The notes below the pieces were generated by a model. It was given only the letters and a program-made list of their open reading frames with translations, was not told where the DNA came from and ran no database searches. 64,000 nucleotides of DNA from Flavobacterium urumqiense (GTDB taxonomy: Bacteria; Bacteroidota; Bacteroidia; Flavobacteriales; Flavobacteriaceae), in NCBI RefSeq assembly GCF_900108015.1, contig NZ_FNVP01000004.1:62001-126000 (forward strand), read 5' to 3'. Every line of letters starts with the position of its first letter. Position 1 is the stretch's first letter. Positions 35,786 through 45,933 of this stretch are shown piece by piece. The position numbers and the translations under genes are program-made.

Positions 35786-37441
35786 TTATTCCGTTATGTT
35801 AAAACTGGCGATATAAAAGTTTTTGTCTGTTTCCAGTTTAGCATTTTCAGTTTCAGCTGGAATGCTCTTCCATCCTGTTTCTGGCTTCAGTAATTCTTCT
35901 TTACCATTCAAAGTTACTTTAAGTGGCATATTAAAATTAGCAACACAATTGGTCCAACGATAGCCAAGATGATTATCCTTGAAAAAATATTCTAATGTTG
36001 GAATTCTGATATCTCTTAAATATTGGTTGAAGAATGGATTTAACGCTATTCCAACTTGTTCACTTAAGTAATCTTCGATTTGTTTTGTAGTAACTGTTTG
36101 ATGGTAAAAAGTACTATTTAATCCTCTTAAAATAGTTCTCCATTTCGCATCATCATTTACAATTTGACGCAAAGTGTGTAACATGTTTGCCCCTTTATAA
36201 TACATGTCACTGGAGCCTTCATTGTTCACGTCATATTTTCCAATTATTGGTTTATCATTTGCTATATTTTTTCTAATTCCCCTTACATAAGTATACCCTG
36301 CTTCCTTACCATAATAATATTCCAGAAAAAGACTTTCAGAATAATCCGTAAAACTTTCATGTATCCACATGTCAGCAATATCTTTATAAGTTATGTTATT
36401 GGCAAACCATTCATGACCTGATTCATGAATAATGATGTAATCAAACTTCAAACCCCATCCCGTTCCGCTCAAATCTCTTCCTAAATATCCATTTTTAAAA
36501 CCATTCCCATACGTTACACTGCTTTGATGTTCCATTCCTAAATAAGGCGCTTCTACTAGTTTGTAGCTGTCTTCATAAAATGGATAAGGTCCAAACCAAT
36601 GTTCGAAAGCTTTCAACATTCGATGCACGTCTTGAAATTGCTTTTTCGCTTTGGTAAGATTGTCTCTCAATACATAATAAGTACAATCTAAATCTCCTTT
36701 TTCTCCTTTGTATTTTTCCGAAAAAGTGACATAATCACCAATATTAATATTTACTCCATAGTTATTGATGGGATTTGAAACAACCCAATTGAATGTTCTC
36801 GATCCATCATTCATTTCTTTTACACTTTGCAAACGACCATTGGAAACATCCATCAAACCTTTTGGAACATTTACACTGATTAGCATGCTTTCTGCTTCAT
36901 CATACATATGGTCTTTGTTCGGCCACCAAACACTAGCACCTAAGCCTTGACAAGAAGAAGCTATAAAAGCATTTCGATTGCTGTCTTTTTTCCAAGTTAT
37001 GCCACCGTCCCAAGGTGGATTTACGGCAACTTTAGGTTTTCCACCATAAAACACTGTAAGTTCTTTCGTTGAACCAATTTTTTGAGGAGCTATCAATTCA
37101 ATGAAAAAAGCATTTCCATCTCTTTTGTATTTTAAAGCAATACCATCTTGAATGACTTTATATATCATCATTGGATTCTGCAAATCAATTTGCATGGTAT
37201 TGTATTCTTTTAATACTAAATATTTTATGGTATTAGAACCTGTAATAGTGCTATCTGCAGGATTTACTTTAACGTCCAAGTGATAATATTTTACATCCCA
37301 CCAAGCTCTTTCTTTTGTAATACTTCCCCGTAATGAATCTTGGCGGGTAAAAACTTGTCCTTTCTGTCCAAGAAGCCCTTGTGCATTAGTACTATTAAAA
37401 ACAAGAAATGTGATAAAAATAATACTGTAATATTTTTTCAT
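35786..37441 (-). CDS. M1-family zinc metallopeptidase, secreted
   Basis: A 551-residue aminopeptidase-N-like protein with an N-terminal signal (IIFITFLVFNSTNAQ). Zinc motif His339-ESG-His343-E with the third ligand Glu in WIHESFTDY about 20 residues on; the exopeptidase region around YLGMEHQSSVTYGNG precedes it. It is shorter than PepN and lacks the ERAP C-domain, like many Bacteroidota M1 enzymes. It is the last gene of the reverse ligase/peptidase block, downstream of an ATP-grasp gene after 52 bp. Confidence 0.9.
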   Translation of the reverse strand: MKKYYSIIFITFLVFNSTNAQGLLGQKGQVFTRQDSLRGSITKERAWWDVKYYHLDVKVNPADSTITGSNTIKYLVLKEYNTMQIDLQNPMMIYKVIQDGIALKYKRDGNAFFIELIAPQKIGSTKELTVFYGGKPKVAVNPPWDGGITWKKDSNRNAFIASSCQGLGASVWWPNKDHMYDEAESMLISVNVPKGLMDVSNGRLQSVKEMNDGSRTFNWVVSNPINNYGVNINIGDYVTFSEKYKGEKGDLDCTYYVLRDNLTKAKKQFQDVHRMLKAFEHWFGPYPFYEDSYKLVEAPYLGMEHQSSVTYGNGFKNGYLGRDLSGTGWGLKFDYIIIHESGHEWFANNITYKDIADMWIHESFTDYSESLFLEYYYGKEAGYTYVRGIRKNIANDKPIIGKYDVNNEGSSDMYYKGANMLHTLRQIVNDDAKWRTILRGLNSTFYHQTVTTKQIEDYLSEQVGIALNPFFNQYLRDIRIPTLEYFFKDNHLGYRWTNCVANFNMPLKVTLNGKEELLKPETGWKSIPAETENAKLETDKNFYIASFNITE

Positions 37442-37493
37442 GAATTTGAACTTAGAAATAAAAGATGAATTGATTTATACCAATAATAAAACA

Positions 37494-38708
37494 TTAATGC
37501 AATTTTAAAACTGACTTTTGTTCTACTACTGCTGTAAAATCTGCAGCTAAACGATTGCCATAATCTTCCAAGAGCTCTAAAATTTTTACCTGTTTCTTCG
37601 ATTTTACGATCATTCCTGCATGGTATTCGAGAGGAACCCTGAAGCAAACTTCAGAATCTGAAAACGAAGATAAATCAGGATGCTGAAATTTAGATAAAGT
37701 CAGAACAATTCCGGCATAAGCCTTTTTTACTTTTGGTAAAGCATATTTGGTTTCTTTTACCAAAGCATTTTCAATTGCCGCCCATTCCTTCCATAAATTA
37801 ATGTTGGAAGCTTCGGCAACCATTTCCGCCAAATGCGCTCCCCCTACTCGGGATGATGTTTCCAAAAAATAGATTTGTCCATCTTCCTTGCATTTTATAA
37901 ATTCAGTATGAGCGGCACCATGTTTCAATCCAAAGCCTTTCAATACTTGTTGATTTATTTTTTTGATGGCCTTATCATCCTCAGAATCATAAGGAATATT
38001 GGCAGAACGAAAAACGCCTCCGCCTTGTGAAATTTCCATTGGTGTAGCCAAATATTTTGAAGTCAAACAAAAGATTACTTTACTATCCGAAATTAAACTA
38101 TCGCAATGATACACATCGCCAGGTTTGAATTGCTCCAATAAATATTTAAATCTATTATTCCCCATTTCATTAATGTGAATCCATAAACTCTCTTTATCAT
38201 TTACTTTTATAATCCCTGTTGCCGAAGCTTCAGAACGTGGTTTTAAAACCCATGGAGCTGGAATTGTATTAACAAAAGAATTGATGTCATGATCATTAAA
38301 TAAGGAACAAAAAGCAGGAATTGAAATACCGCAACTCTTCGCTCTCATGCGCATAGCTAGTTTATCTCTAAAATAGCGACCGGTGGTTTGTCCCATTCCG
38401 TCAATACGAAGATTTTCCCTGAGATAAGTTGCTTTTTCTACATCGTAATCATCCAAAGCTACAATGGCATCTATTTTCGTGGACTTCATGAAATTGCCAA
38501 CACCCAGTAATAAATGCTCTAAATTCCAATCGACATCTTGCCCTTCCATATAAAAAATCTCATCAATATATTGATGTGGCCATGGCTTGTCTCTCAGTTT
38601 TTCACTCGTCACTAAATAAACTTTGTTGCCTAACTTTTTTAAATTAATTAAAAAATCAGCACCCTTAAAATAATTTGAAATACAGAGGAAGGTTTTAGAG
38701 TTTTCCAT
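37494..38708 (-). CDS. ATP-grasp carboxylate-amine ligase
   Basis: A 404-residue protein with a complete ATP-grasp fold. ATP-binding PWVLKPRSEASATGIIKV near residue 145, then the Mg-binding motif YFLETSSRVGGAHLAEMV with Glu and Ser/Arg. It resembles the L-amino-acid ligase/carnosine-synthase-like branch, which joins amino acids using ATP. It lies 3 bp after the M17 aminopeptidase, so the two are made together. A ligase next to peptidases suggests building and trimming of a short peptide; the product is unknown. Confidence 0.88.
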   Translation of the reverse strand: MENSKTFLCISNYFKGADFLINLKKLGNKVYLVTSEKLRDKPWPHQYIDEIFYMEGQDVDWNLEHLLLGVGNFMKSTKIDAIVALDDYDVEKATYLRENLRIDGMGQTTGRYFRDKLAMRMRAKSCGISIPAFCSLFNDHDINSFVNTIPAPWVLKPRSEASATGIIKVNDKESLWIHINEMGNNRFKYLLEQFKPGDVYHCDSLISDSKVIFCLTSKYLATPMEISQGGGVFRSANIPYDSEDDKAIKKINQQVLKGFGLKHGAAHTEFIKCKEDGQIYFLETSSRVGGAHLAEMVAEASNINLWKEWAAIENALVKETKYALPKVKKAYAGIVLTLSKFQHPDLSSFSDSEVCFRVPLEYHAGMIVKSKKQVKILELLEDYGNRLAADFTAVVEQKSVLKLH

Positions 38709-38711
38709 ACG

Positions 38712-40145
38712 TTACAAATTTTCTATGAATTTAGTTAATAAATGAACTCCATATGCTGTAGCATGCTTACTTTTAGCAAATTCATCATCGCCAAATGCCA
38801 CTCCTGCAACGTCAAGATGTGCCCAAGCTTTATGCTCTTGGGTAAAATATTCTAAAAATTTAGCTGCGCTTATTGCTCCGGCAACCGGTTTTCCGCTGTA
38901 ATTTTTGACATCGGCAATATCGCTTTCAATGTCTGATTTATAAACATCCCAAAGTGGTAAAGGCCATAAACGCTCACCAATTTCGTCTCCGCTTTCTTGC
39001 AATTTCTTTGATATTTCCTCATTATTGGTAAACAAAGCACCACATTCATAACCAAAAGTACCAATACTACTTCCTGTAAGTGTGGCGATGTCAACAATAT
39101 ATTCCGGTTTGAAATTTTTAATTAAATACGATAATCCATCGGCTAAAACGAGTCGGCCTTCAGCATCAGTATCAATTATTTCTATAGAATGTCCGCTATA
39201 ACTGTGAATCACATCGCTAGGTAAAAATGATTTGGCATCTACGGAATTTTCAGCACAAGGAACAATAGCAGTTACTTTAACTGGCAATTGCAAATCTGCT
39301 ATAAGTTGCATGGCTCCTAGTACTGCGCCACCCCCAGCCATATCACATTTCATGTGAACCATTCCTGCGGTTTTTATATTTACTCCACCGGTATCAAAGG
39401 TTATTCCTTTCCCCACCAATCCAACATGTTTTATGTGTTTCACTTCGGCTCTTGGCGTGTAATTCATAATGATAAATTGAGGTTCATTTTCACTTCCTTT
39501 TCCTACCGCTAAAAAGGCGCCAAGACCTGCAATTTTCGAAGCTTCATAACCTAGAACTTCTACGTGAAACCCATATTTCTCTCCAGTCTCTTTAGCCCAA
39601 TTCGACAAGTATTTTGGATTAATTGTATTGGGTGGTAAATCGACTAAATTATAAGTTGCCAATTGTGCCTTAGCAATTTTAATTCCTTTTTTGGCAGTAG
39701 CCAAATAATCTTTTTCAGAAACCAGATTTAAAGTAAAATCAGGATCTAAAATAGGATGTTCCTCTTTATCTGATTTAAAATGACCTAAATCATAGGTTCC
39801 TAAAAGCAAACCTGAAACCATGGCTTCAACCTGATCCTGATTGATTTGTTCCGGTATAACTAAAGCAATATTCGAACTGAAATTATCCTTTTGTTTTGAT
39901 GAAATTCGACGAAAAATAGTTTTTAATGATTTATAGTCAATGACTTTTCCTAAACCAATAAAAATATAAGCATTGTTATCCTTTTCGGCTAAATAATGGG
40001 TGTCTTTTTTACCAAAAAAAACTTTAGAAGTAATTTCTAATCCATTAAAAGTAATAGGAACAATACTTTTTGAGTATGTTTCAAAAGCCGGAATTAAAAT
40101 TGTTCCTGAAAAATTATCTAAGTTTACTACCGTATTTGTTTTCAT
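38712..40145 (-). CDS. pepA: M17 leucyl aminopeptidase
   Basis: A 477-residue cytosolic aminopeptidase. The M17 signature IDTDAEGRLVLADGL has Asp325 and Glu329 region metal ligands, and KGITFDTGGVNIK carries the upstream Lys/Asp ligands. The length is normal for the family. It removes N-terminal residues with two metal ions. It is 3 bp from the ATP-grasp gene. Its role here may be to process or recycle the peptide made by the ligases rather than general turnover. Confidence 0.9.
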   Translation of the reverse strand: MKTNTVVNLDNFSGTILIPAFETYSKSIVPITFNGLEITSKVFFGKKDTHYLAEKDNNAYIFIGLGKVIDYKSLKTIFRRISSKQKDNFSSNIALVIPEQINQDQVEAMVSGLLLGTYDLGHFKSDKEEHPILDPDFTLNLVSEKDYLATAKKGIKIAKAQLATYNLVDLPPNTINPKYLSNWAKETGEKYGFHVEVLGYEASKIAGLGAFLAVGKGSENEPQFIIMNYTPRAEVKHIKHVGLVGKGITFDTGGVNIKTAGMVHMKCDMAGGGAVLGAMQLIADLQLPVKVTAIVPCAENSVDAKSFLPSDVIHSYSGHSIEIIDTDAEGRLVLADGLSYLIKNFKPEYIVDIATLTGSSIGTFGYECGALFTNNEEISKKLQESGDEIGERLWPLPLWDVYKSDIESDIADVKNYSGKPVAGAISAAKFLEYFTQEHKAWAHLDVAGVAFGDDEFAKSKHATAYGVHLLTKFIENL

Positions 40146-40239
40146 TTGTTCTTTTAATTTTTTTTCGCTTATTGATTGAATTCAATATAAAAGCATTATG
40201 CTTTATTTATTTTAAACGCTACAAATTGCGTCCCTACGT
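40146..40239. other. Short gap with a weak inverted repeat
   Basis: TAAACG and CGTTTA flank a GC-richer stretch with GCTACAAATTGCGTCCCTAC in the 94-bp gap between the esterase and M17 genes. It resembles one arm of the GTAGGGACGC-type palindromes common in Bacteroidota, but only half is present. Confidence 0.3.
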
Positions 40240-41379
40240 TTATTTTATATTAAAAAATAACCATTCTATTGCTTTAGGAAATTCATCACTCCAATAGGTT
40301 TCGCTATGTTTCCCTCGTCTATTAATGCTTAAATTAATTTTTGATTTGTCATTTACAAATTCACTTGAAATTAAATCTTCCTGAAACTTTTTCACATGCT
40401 TAATCATTGTTGCACTTTCATCTCCACCAGCATACAAATAGATTTTTGTATCGGCTGAATTGGCTTTTTTAGCATTGATTTTTAATTCTGGAACTACCCA
40501 AAGTGATGGCGAGAATATCATTAATTTTCCATAAACTTCAGGGTTTCTCAATCCACTAAAAATACTAATCAATCCCCCCATGGAACTTCCTCCTATTCCA
40601 GTAAATTCTCGTTCTTTTTTAGTTCTAAAATTACTGTCCACATACTGTTTTAAAGTATCTGTTACAAAACGAATGTATTTTTTGCCTTGTCCTTTCCCTA
40701 AAACTGTTTTGCCAACATTGTATTCCTTTATTCGATCTTCTTCGGCATGTTCTATAGCAATAATTATAATTTTTCCAATTTTATATTCTGACATAACTGC
40801 CAATTTTTTGTCAATTTCCCAATTCCCAAATTCAGCTGCTTCATTAAATAAATTTTGTGCATCCTGCAAATACATAACCGGATAACTTTCACTTGAACTG
40901 TCGTAATCATGGGGTAACAAGGCCCAAATTTTTCTGGTTTTATTGAGTTGTGGAATTATAAATTCATCTGAAATTAACTGAACTTGCGGTAAAAAAGATT
41001 GCTTAAACGGCAACCAGTTTTTTCTCCATCTCGCTACATGTTCTTTTTGAATACCAGTGTGATTGTGTGTTGAACGGTTTTCGGTACGATTTCCATGGCT
41101 GTCAATTTCTACTTCACTCCAATCTCCTTTAGTAAATTTATACAAAAGCTCGGCAGGATAATCAAAATCATGTAAAAATTTATAATGATGCAAACCAATA
41201 CCAATTTTCTCCATTATGAATTCGTTGTCCTGAGTGCGCCATTGATTAAAATTTCCTGAAATATAAACAGGTCGAGAATCATCTTCATCGGTCGTAAGGA
41301 TTATATACAAACCAGTATTTAATATTGGATTATTTAATTCTTGGGTAAAGGTGGTATTGTCTGAATTGATCACTTGCAT
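40240..41379 (-). CDS. Esterase with N-terminal CBM48-like domain
   Basis: A 379-residue protein. The first 110 or so residues look like an immunoglobulin-like CBM48/E-set domain (YISGNFNQWRTQDNEF, then YKFTKGDWSEVEID). The rest is a putative-esterase alpha/beta hydrolase with its nucleophile in GIGGSSMGGLISIF, Asp in YAGGDESAT and His in RRGKHSETYW. This layout is that of enterochelin-esterase-like enzymes. No signal is seen. It is the first gene of the reverse ligase/peptidase block and mirrors the esterase at 19480. Confidence 0.87.
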   Translation of the reverse strand: MQVINSDNTTFTQELNNPILNTGLYIILTTDEDDSRPVYISGNFNQWRTQDNEFIMEKIGIGLHHYKFLHDFDYPAELLYKFTKGDWSEVEIDSHGNRTENRSTHNHTGIQKEHVARWRKNWLPFKQSFLPQVQLISDEFIIPQLNKTRKIWALLPHDYDSSSESYPVMYLQDAQNLFNEAAEFGNWEIDKKLAVMSEYKIGKIIIIAIEHAEEDRIKEYNVGKTVLGKGQGKKYIRFVTDTLKQYVDSNFRTKKEREFTGIGGSSMGGLISIFSGLRNPEVYGKLMIFSPSLWVVPELKINAKKANSADTKIYLYAGGDESATMIKHVKKFQEDLISSEFVNDKSKINLSINRRGKHSETYWSDEFPKAIEWLFFNIK

Positions 41380-41440
41380 TATGCTGCTTATATTTTAAAA
41401 ATAAATAGTAAATATAATGGATTGCAATTTGAAATAAAAG

Positions 41441-41482
41441 AAAAAAGAAAACCCAATAGCAAATGAATTTCCTATTGGGTTT
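41441..41482 (-). terminator. Terminator of the his operon
   Basis: AAACCCAATAG and CTATTGGGTTT form an 11-bp perfect stem (41449-41459, 41472-41482). On the minus strand it is followed by TTTTCTTTTTTCTTTT, a good U-tract. It lies 28 bp after the hisIE stop. Confidence 0.88.
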
Positions 41483-41509
41483 GTAGTAGTAAAAATTATT
41501 TGATGAATT

Positions 41510-42109
41510 TTACTTTTTTCGACTTTTTAAGACTTCCACAACATCATTTAGTTTAAATCCTTTGGCTTGCAATAATATAAGGTAATGAAAAAGTAAATCA
41601 GCACTTTCACCCAAAAATAAATCATCATTGTCATCTTTGGCTTCAATAACCACTTCAATCGCTTCCTCACCTACTTTTTGGGCAATTTTGTTCATCCCTA
41701 ATTTAAATAAGGAAGCAACATAGCTCTTTTCAGAATCCGCATTTTCTCTTCGAAGTTGGATTGTATCTTCTAAATTCGAAATAAAACCATAATCAGCTTT
41801 GTTTTCGTCAGCCCAGCACGTAGCTGTACCTTTATGACATGTTGGTCCTTCTGGTTTTACCTGAATCAATAAAGTATCATTATCACAGTCATTTTTGATG
41901 TCAATCAGATTTAGAAAATTACCACTTTCCTCACCTTTTGTCCAAAGCCTTTGTTTCGTACGACTATAAAAAGTTACTTTTTTAGTGTCAACCGTTTTTT
42001 GATACGCCTCGGCATTCATAAAACCAAGCATTAAAACTTTTTTAGTTTCGCTGTCCTGAATTATGGCAGGAATCAGTCCGTCTGTATTTTTTGAGAAATC
42101 TATATTCAT
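41510..42109 (-). CDS. hisIE: Bifunctional phosphoribosyl-AMP cyclohydrolase / phosphoribosyl-ATP diphosphatase
   Basis: A 199-residue fusion. HisI occupies about residues 1-105, with zinc/substrate motifs KVTFYSRTKQRLWTKGEESG and CHKGTATCW. HisE is the C-terminal 90 or so, with KIAQKVGEEAIEVVIEAKDD. It catalyses steps 2 and 3 of histidine synthesis in the cytosol. It is the last gene of the his operon, and a strong terminator follows. Confidence 0.95.
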   Translation of the reverse strand: MNIDFSKNTDGLIPAIIQDSETKKVLMLGFMNAEAYQKTVDTKKVTFYSRTKQRLWTKGEESGNFLNLIDIKNDCDNDTLLIQVKPEGPTCHKGTATCWADENKADYGFISNLEDTIQLRRENADSEKSYVASLFKLGMNKIAQKVGEEAIEVVIEAKDDNDDLFLGESADLLFHYLILLQAKGFKLNDVVEVLKSRKK

Positions 42110-42191
42110 GTTTTTAATTTAAAGATTGAAAAATTAAAGATTCTAAGATTATCTAATCCGATTTTCTTTTCCTTTAATCTATTATCTGTTT

Positions 42192-42947
42192 CTATATCCT
42201 AACTTCGATATTCTTATTTTTAAGCGCTGTTTTTAATGTTTTGATTTCAATTTCTTTAAAGTGAAATACACTTGCTGCTAATGCTGCGTCAGCTTTTCCT
42301 TCTAGAAAAGTATCTACAAAATGCTGTATATTTCCAGCACCTCCAGAAGCAATAACGGGAATATTAACTAAGTCCGAGAGTGTTGCCAAAGCTTCATTGG
42401 CAAATCCGTTTTTAGTCCCGTCATTATCCATTGACGTGAATAAGATTTCGCCTGCGCCTCTTTGCTCCACTTCTTTGGCCCAATCAAATAAATTCAATTC
42501 TGTAGGTACTTTTCCTCCTACTAAATGAACAATCCATTGACCGTCAATTTGTTTGGCATCAATCGCAACAACGACACATTGACTACCAAATTTTTGTGCC
42601 AAATCATTAATCAACTGTGGGTTTTTCACAGCCGATGAATTAATGGAAACTTTGTCCGCTCCGTTTTGCAATAAAATTTCGACATCTTCAACGGATGAAA
42701 TTCCACCGCCGACAGTAAATGGTATATTAATCGTCGAAGCAACTTTTCGAACTAAATCAACTAAGGTTTTTCTTCTTTCTTCGGTTGCTGAAATATCTAG
42801 AAAGACCAATTCATCCGCGCCTTGATCCGAATATATTTTGGCTAATTCCACCGGATCTCCTGCGTCACGCAAGTCCACAAAATTAACACCTTTTACAGTT
42901 CTTCCGTTTTTTATATCAAGGCAGGGTATAATTCTTTTTGTAAGCAT
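42192..42947 (-). CDS. hisF: Imidazole glycerol phosphate synthase, cyclase subunit
   Basis: A 251-residue TIM barrel. The first catalytic Asp lies in [18 protein letters not shown] and the second in [11 protein letters not shown] near residue 130; phosphate loops are FTVGGGISS and VIASGGAGN. With HisH it makes IGP and AICAR from PRFAR. A NIPSNAP gene lies 24 bp upstream. The 82-bp gap before hisIE holds AT-rich AAAGATT-type repeats. Confidence 0.96.
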   Translation of the reverse strand: MLTKRIIPCLDIKNGRTVKGVNFVDLRDAGDPVELAKIYSDQGADELVFLDISATEERRKTLVDLVRKVASTINIPFTVGGGISSVEDVEILLQNGADKVSINSSAVKNPQLINDLAQKFGSQCVVVAIDAKQIDGQWIVHLVGGKVPTELNLFDWAKEVEQRGAGEILFTSMDNDGTKNGFANEALATLSDLVNIPVIASGGAGNIQHFVDTFLEGKADAALAASVFHFKEIEIKTLKTALKNKNIEVRI

Positions 42948-42971
42948 TTCTGTTTGTTGTTAAAAGTCTTA

Positions 42972-43277
42972 TTATTCAAATACTGGGCGCAAAAAAGTTC
43001 GTTCATAACTTAATATACATCTTGAATCTTCTGCAATTTTGAACGCTTCTATACACTCTTGATCTTCTAAAATTAGTCTTCTGTAATTTTCATATTCGGA
43101 TAAACTAGTAAATGAAAACATTGCAAACGCTATGTTATTAGCACCTTCAGACGGCAAAAAATAACCATGATGCTGTCCTCCAAAACGGTTAACTAATTTA
43201 ATCCATCTTTTACCATAATCTTCAAAAACATCCAATTGAAAAGGGTCAATAATATATTTTACGTAGCAAGTTATCAT
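42972..43277 (-). CDS. NIPSNAP family protein inside the his operon
   Basis: A 101-residue dimeric alpha-beta barrel-like protein: MITCYVKYIIDPFQLDVFED, then FGGQHHGYFLPSEGANNIAF and a conserved-looking Tyr/Arg end. The NIPSNAP fold is common but its function in bacteria is unknown. It sits between hisA and hisF with 20- and 24-bp gaps in the same direction, so it is transcribed with histidine genes though it has no known step in the pathway. Confidence 0.85.
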   Translation of the reverse strand: MITCYVKYIIDPFQLDVFEDYGKRWIKLVNRFGGQHHGYFLPSEGANNIAFAMFSFTSLSEYENYRRLILEDQECIEAFKIAEDSRCILSYERTFLRPVFE

Positions 43278-43297
43278 AATTTAAGCTTTGTAGTTGA

Positions 43298-44023
43298 CTA
43301 TTTACTAATTATAAACTGTTCCAATTGTTTCAACGAAATTCGTCCTTCATAAATGGCCTTACCAATTATTGTTCCTTCACAACCCAATTCAGCTAGCTTT
43401 GGTAATTCATCAAAAGTAGAAATTCCTCCTGAAGCAATCAATTTTATGCTGCTGGCTTCCGCCAAAATTTTAGCGTATAATTCAAAAGAAGGTCCTTCAA
43501 GCATACCGTCTTTGGCAATATCCGTACAAATTACATACTGAATTCCTTTGCCTTGGTAATCTTGTATGAAAGGAATCAAGTCTTCATTAGAATCTTCTAA
43601 CCAACCCGAAATGGCTACTTTTTCATTATTAGCATCTGCCCCCAAAATAATTTTATCAGCACCATATTCTGCAATCCATTTTTCGAATAGATTTCTATTT
43701 TTAACGGCAATACTTCCGCCGGTAATTTGATTCGCTCCACTTTCAAAAGCAATTTTTAAATCCGAATCCGATTTTAATCCACCACCAAAATCAATTTTCA
43801 ATTTGGTTTGTGTAGCTATTTGCTCCAGTATTTTATAGTTAACAATTTGGCTTGACTTTGCACCGTCCAAATCAACTAAATGCAAATACTCAATTCCATG
43901 TGCTTCAAATGATTTCGCTACTTCAAGCGGATTTTCATTGTATATAATTTTAGTATTGTAATCGCCTTTTGACAAGCGAACACATTTTCCGTCTATGATA
44001 TCTATTGCGGGTATTATTCTCAT
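43298..44023 (-). CDS. hisA: ProFAR isomerase (1-(5-phosphoribosyl)-5-[(5-phosphoribosylamino)methylideneamino]imidazole-4-carboxamide isomerase)
   Basis: A 241-residue TIM barrel similar to HisF. The catalytic Asp is in [20 protein letters not shown] and a second in [15 protein letters not shown]; phosphate sites IDFGGGLKS and IASGGIST. It performs the Amadori step between HisIE and HisHF. The 100-bp gap to hisH is filled with AAAGATT/AATCTTT-like AT-rich repeats. Confidence 0.96.
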   Translation of the reverse strand: MRIIPAIDIIDGKCVRLSKGDYNTKIIYNENPLEVAKSFEAHGIEYLHLVDLDGAKSSQIVNYKILEQIATQTKLKIDFGGGLKSDSDLKIAFESGANQITGGSIAVKNRNLFEKWIAEYGADKIILGADANNEKVAISGWLEDSNEDLIPFIQDYQGKGIQYVICTDIAKDGMLEGPSFELYAKILAEASSIKLIASGGISTFDELPKLAELGCEGTIIGKAIYEGRISLKQLEQFIISK

Positions 44024-44123
44024 TTATTTTTAATTTAAAGATTTAAAAATTGAATTATTTAAAGATTGGGAATGTTGATTAAAGAAAATATTTGATTCTT
44101 TAATTTTTCAATCTTTGAATTTT

Positions 44124-44711
44124 TCAATCCTTTAATTTTAAGAAATTAGCTAAAATTTGTTCTCCAACATCGCCACTTTTTTCGGGGTGAAATTGTGTTC
44201 CATAAAAATTATGCTTCTGCAAAGCTGAGGCATATTCTACATCATAATCTGTTGTAGCAATCGCTTCTGGACAATTTGGCGCATAAAAACTATGTACTAA
44301 ATACATGTATTCGTTTTCATTAATTCCTTCGAATAAAGGCGATTTTAGATTATAAATTTGGTTCCATCCCATTTGTGGTACTTTTAATTTTGGCGTAAAT
44401 TTGATCACATCAACATCAAAAATCCCCAAACCTTTTGTATTTCCTTCCTCGGATTTGTTGCACATCAATTGCATACCCAAACAAATTCCTAAAACAGGTT
44501 GTTTCAAGTTTGGAATCAAAGTCTCCAAACCACTTTCTAAAAGCATTTTCATTGCGGAACTTGCCTCCCCAACGCCGGGAAAAATAACTTTATCGGCGGC
44601 CTTTATTTCGTCAGGATTATTGCTCAAAACCGCTTTGAATCCTAATCTTTCGATAGCAAACATAATGCTTTGAATGTTTCCTGCGCCGTAATTTATGATT
44701 ACTATTTTCAT
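44124..44711 (-). CDS. hisH: Imidazole glycerol phosphate synthase, glutaminase subunit
   Basis: A 195-residue class I glutamine amidotransferase. The nucleophile Cys is in VLGICLGMQLM, and the catalytic His/Glu in YGTQFHPEKSGD near the C-terminus; the N-terminus IVIINYGAGNIQSI is diagnostic of HisH. It passes ammonia to HisF. It is co-directional with hisB, 77 bp downstream of it. Confidence 0.96.
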   Translation of the reverse strand: MKIVIINYGAGNIQSIMFAIERLGFKAVLSNNPDEIKAADKVIFPGVGEASSAMKMLLESGLETLIPNLKQPVLGICLGMQLMCNKSEEGNTKGLGIFDVDVIKFTPKLKVPQMGWNQIYNLKSPLFEGINENEYMYLVHSFYAPNCPEAIATTDYDVEYASALQKHNFYGTQFHPEKSGDVGEQILANFLKLKD

Positions 44712-44788
44712 TCTTTTTAACCATTAAGAAATTAAGTTTCATTAAGGATTTAACACCTAATAATTCATAATTTATAATTCATAATTTT

Positions 44789-45925
44789 TTAGAGCATTCC
44801 CTTCGTGCTTGGCAAAATCATCTTCTCCGTATCGCGTTTTACGGCTACTTTTATTGCTTTTGCAAAAGCTTTAAAAATGGCTTCAATCTTGTGATGTTCG
44901 TTAGTTCCTTCGGCTTTGATGTTAATATTGGCTTTCGCACCGTCCGAGAAAGATTTGAAGAAATGATAGAACATCTCTGTTGGCATTTTTCCAACCATTT
45001 CGCGTTTGAATTCGGTTTCCCAAACCAACCAGTTTCTGCCTCCAAAATCAATCGCAACTTGTGCCAAACAATCATCCATTGGTAAACAAAAACCGTAACG
45101 TTCTATTCCTAATTTATTTCCCAATGCTTTTGCAAAAACTTCACCAAGCGCAATTGCTGTATCTTCAATCGTGTGGTGTTCATCTACTTCTAAATCACCT
45201 TTTACAAGGATTTCCAAGTCCATTTGTCCATGACGCGCAATTTGGTCCAACATATGGTCAAAAAATGCAATTCCTGTTTCAATTTTACTTTTTCCGGTTC
45301 CATCAAGGTTCAACTTGATATAAATATCGGTTTCGTTTGTTTTTCTTTCAATAGAAGCAGAACGTTCTTCTAATTTCAAAAACTCATAAATTACTTTCCA
45401 ATCTGTAGTTTGTAAAGCAATAACGGAATCCAATTCCTCTCTTTTTGATGCAATTTCGTCGCCTCCCAAAGCTTCGTCCGTGTTGATGAAAATAGCTTTT
45501 GAGCCTAGGTTTTTTGCCAATTCAACGTCAGTTATTCTATCGCCTATTACGAATGAATTTGCTAAATCATACTCCGGACTATTAATATATTTTGTCAGTA
45601 AACCTATTGCTGGTTTGCGAGTTGGTGCATTTTGGTGCGGAAACGTTTTGTCAATTAATACTTCTTTGAAAATCACTCCTTCATTTTCAAACGCTTTCAT
45701 GATTAAATTATGAACGGGCCAAAAGTTAATTTCTGGATGAGAGTCAGTTCCCAAACCATCCTGATTGGTCACCATTACCAATTCGAAATCCAATTCTTTA
45801 GCTATTTTTCCAAGATATTGAAAAGCATTGGGATAAAATTCTAATTTTTCAAAACTGTCTAATTGGTAATCATTTGGTTCCAAAACCATTGTTCCGTCAC
45901 GATCTATAAAAAGTATTTTTTTCAT
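44789..45925 (-). CDS. hisB: Bifunctional histidinol-phosphatase / imidazoleglycerol-phosphate dehydratase
   Basis: A 378-residue fusion. The N-terminal HAD-type phosphatase has [13 protein letters not shown] (Asp nucleophile) and [13 protein letters not shown]; the C-terminal IGP dehydratase starts near residue 190 and has the metal His motifs [28 protein letters not shown] and [11 protein letters not shown]. It does steps 6 and 8. The two-domain form is the one seen in enterobacteria and many Bacteroidota. Confidence 0.96.
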   Translation of the reverse strand: MKKILFIDRDGTMVLEPNDYQLDSFEKLEFYPNAFQYLGKIAKELDFELVMVTNQDGLGTDSHPEINFWPVHNLIMKAFENEGVIFKEVLIDKTFPHQNAPTRKPAIGLLTKYINSPEYDLANSFVIGDRITDVELAKNLGSKAIFINTDEALGGDEIASKREELDSVIALQTTDWKVIYEFLKLEERSASIERKTNETDIYIKLNLDGTGKSKIETGIAFFDHMLDQIARHGQMDLEILVKGDLEVDEHHTIEDTAIALGEVFAKALGNKLGIERYGFCLPMDDCLAQVAIDFGGRNWLVWETEFKREMVGKMPTEMFYHFFKSFSDGAKANINIKAEGTNEHHKIEAIFKAFAKAIKVAVKRDTEKMILPSTKGML

Positions 45926-45933
45926 TAAAAAAA

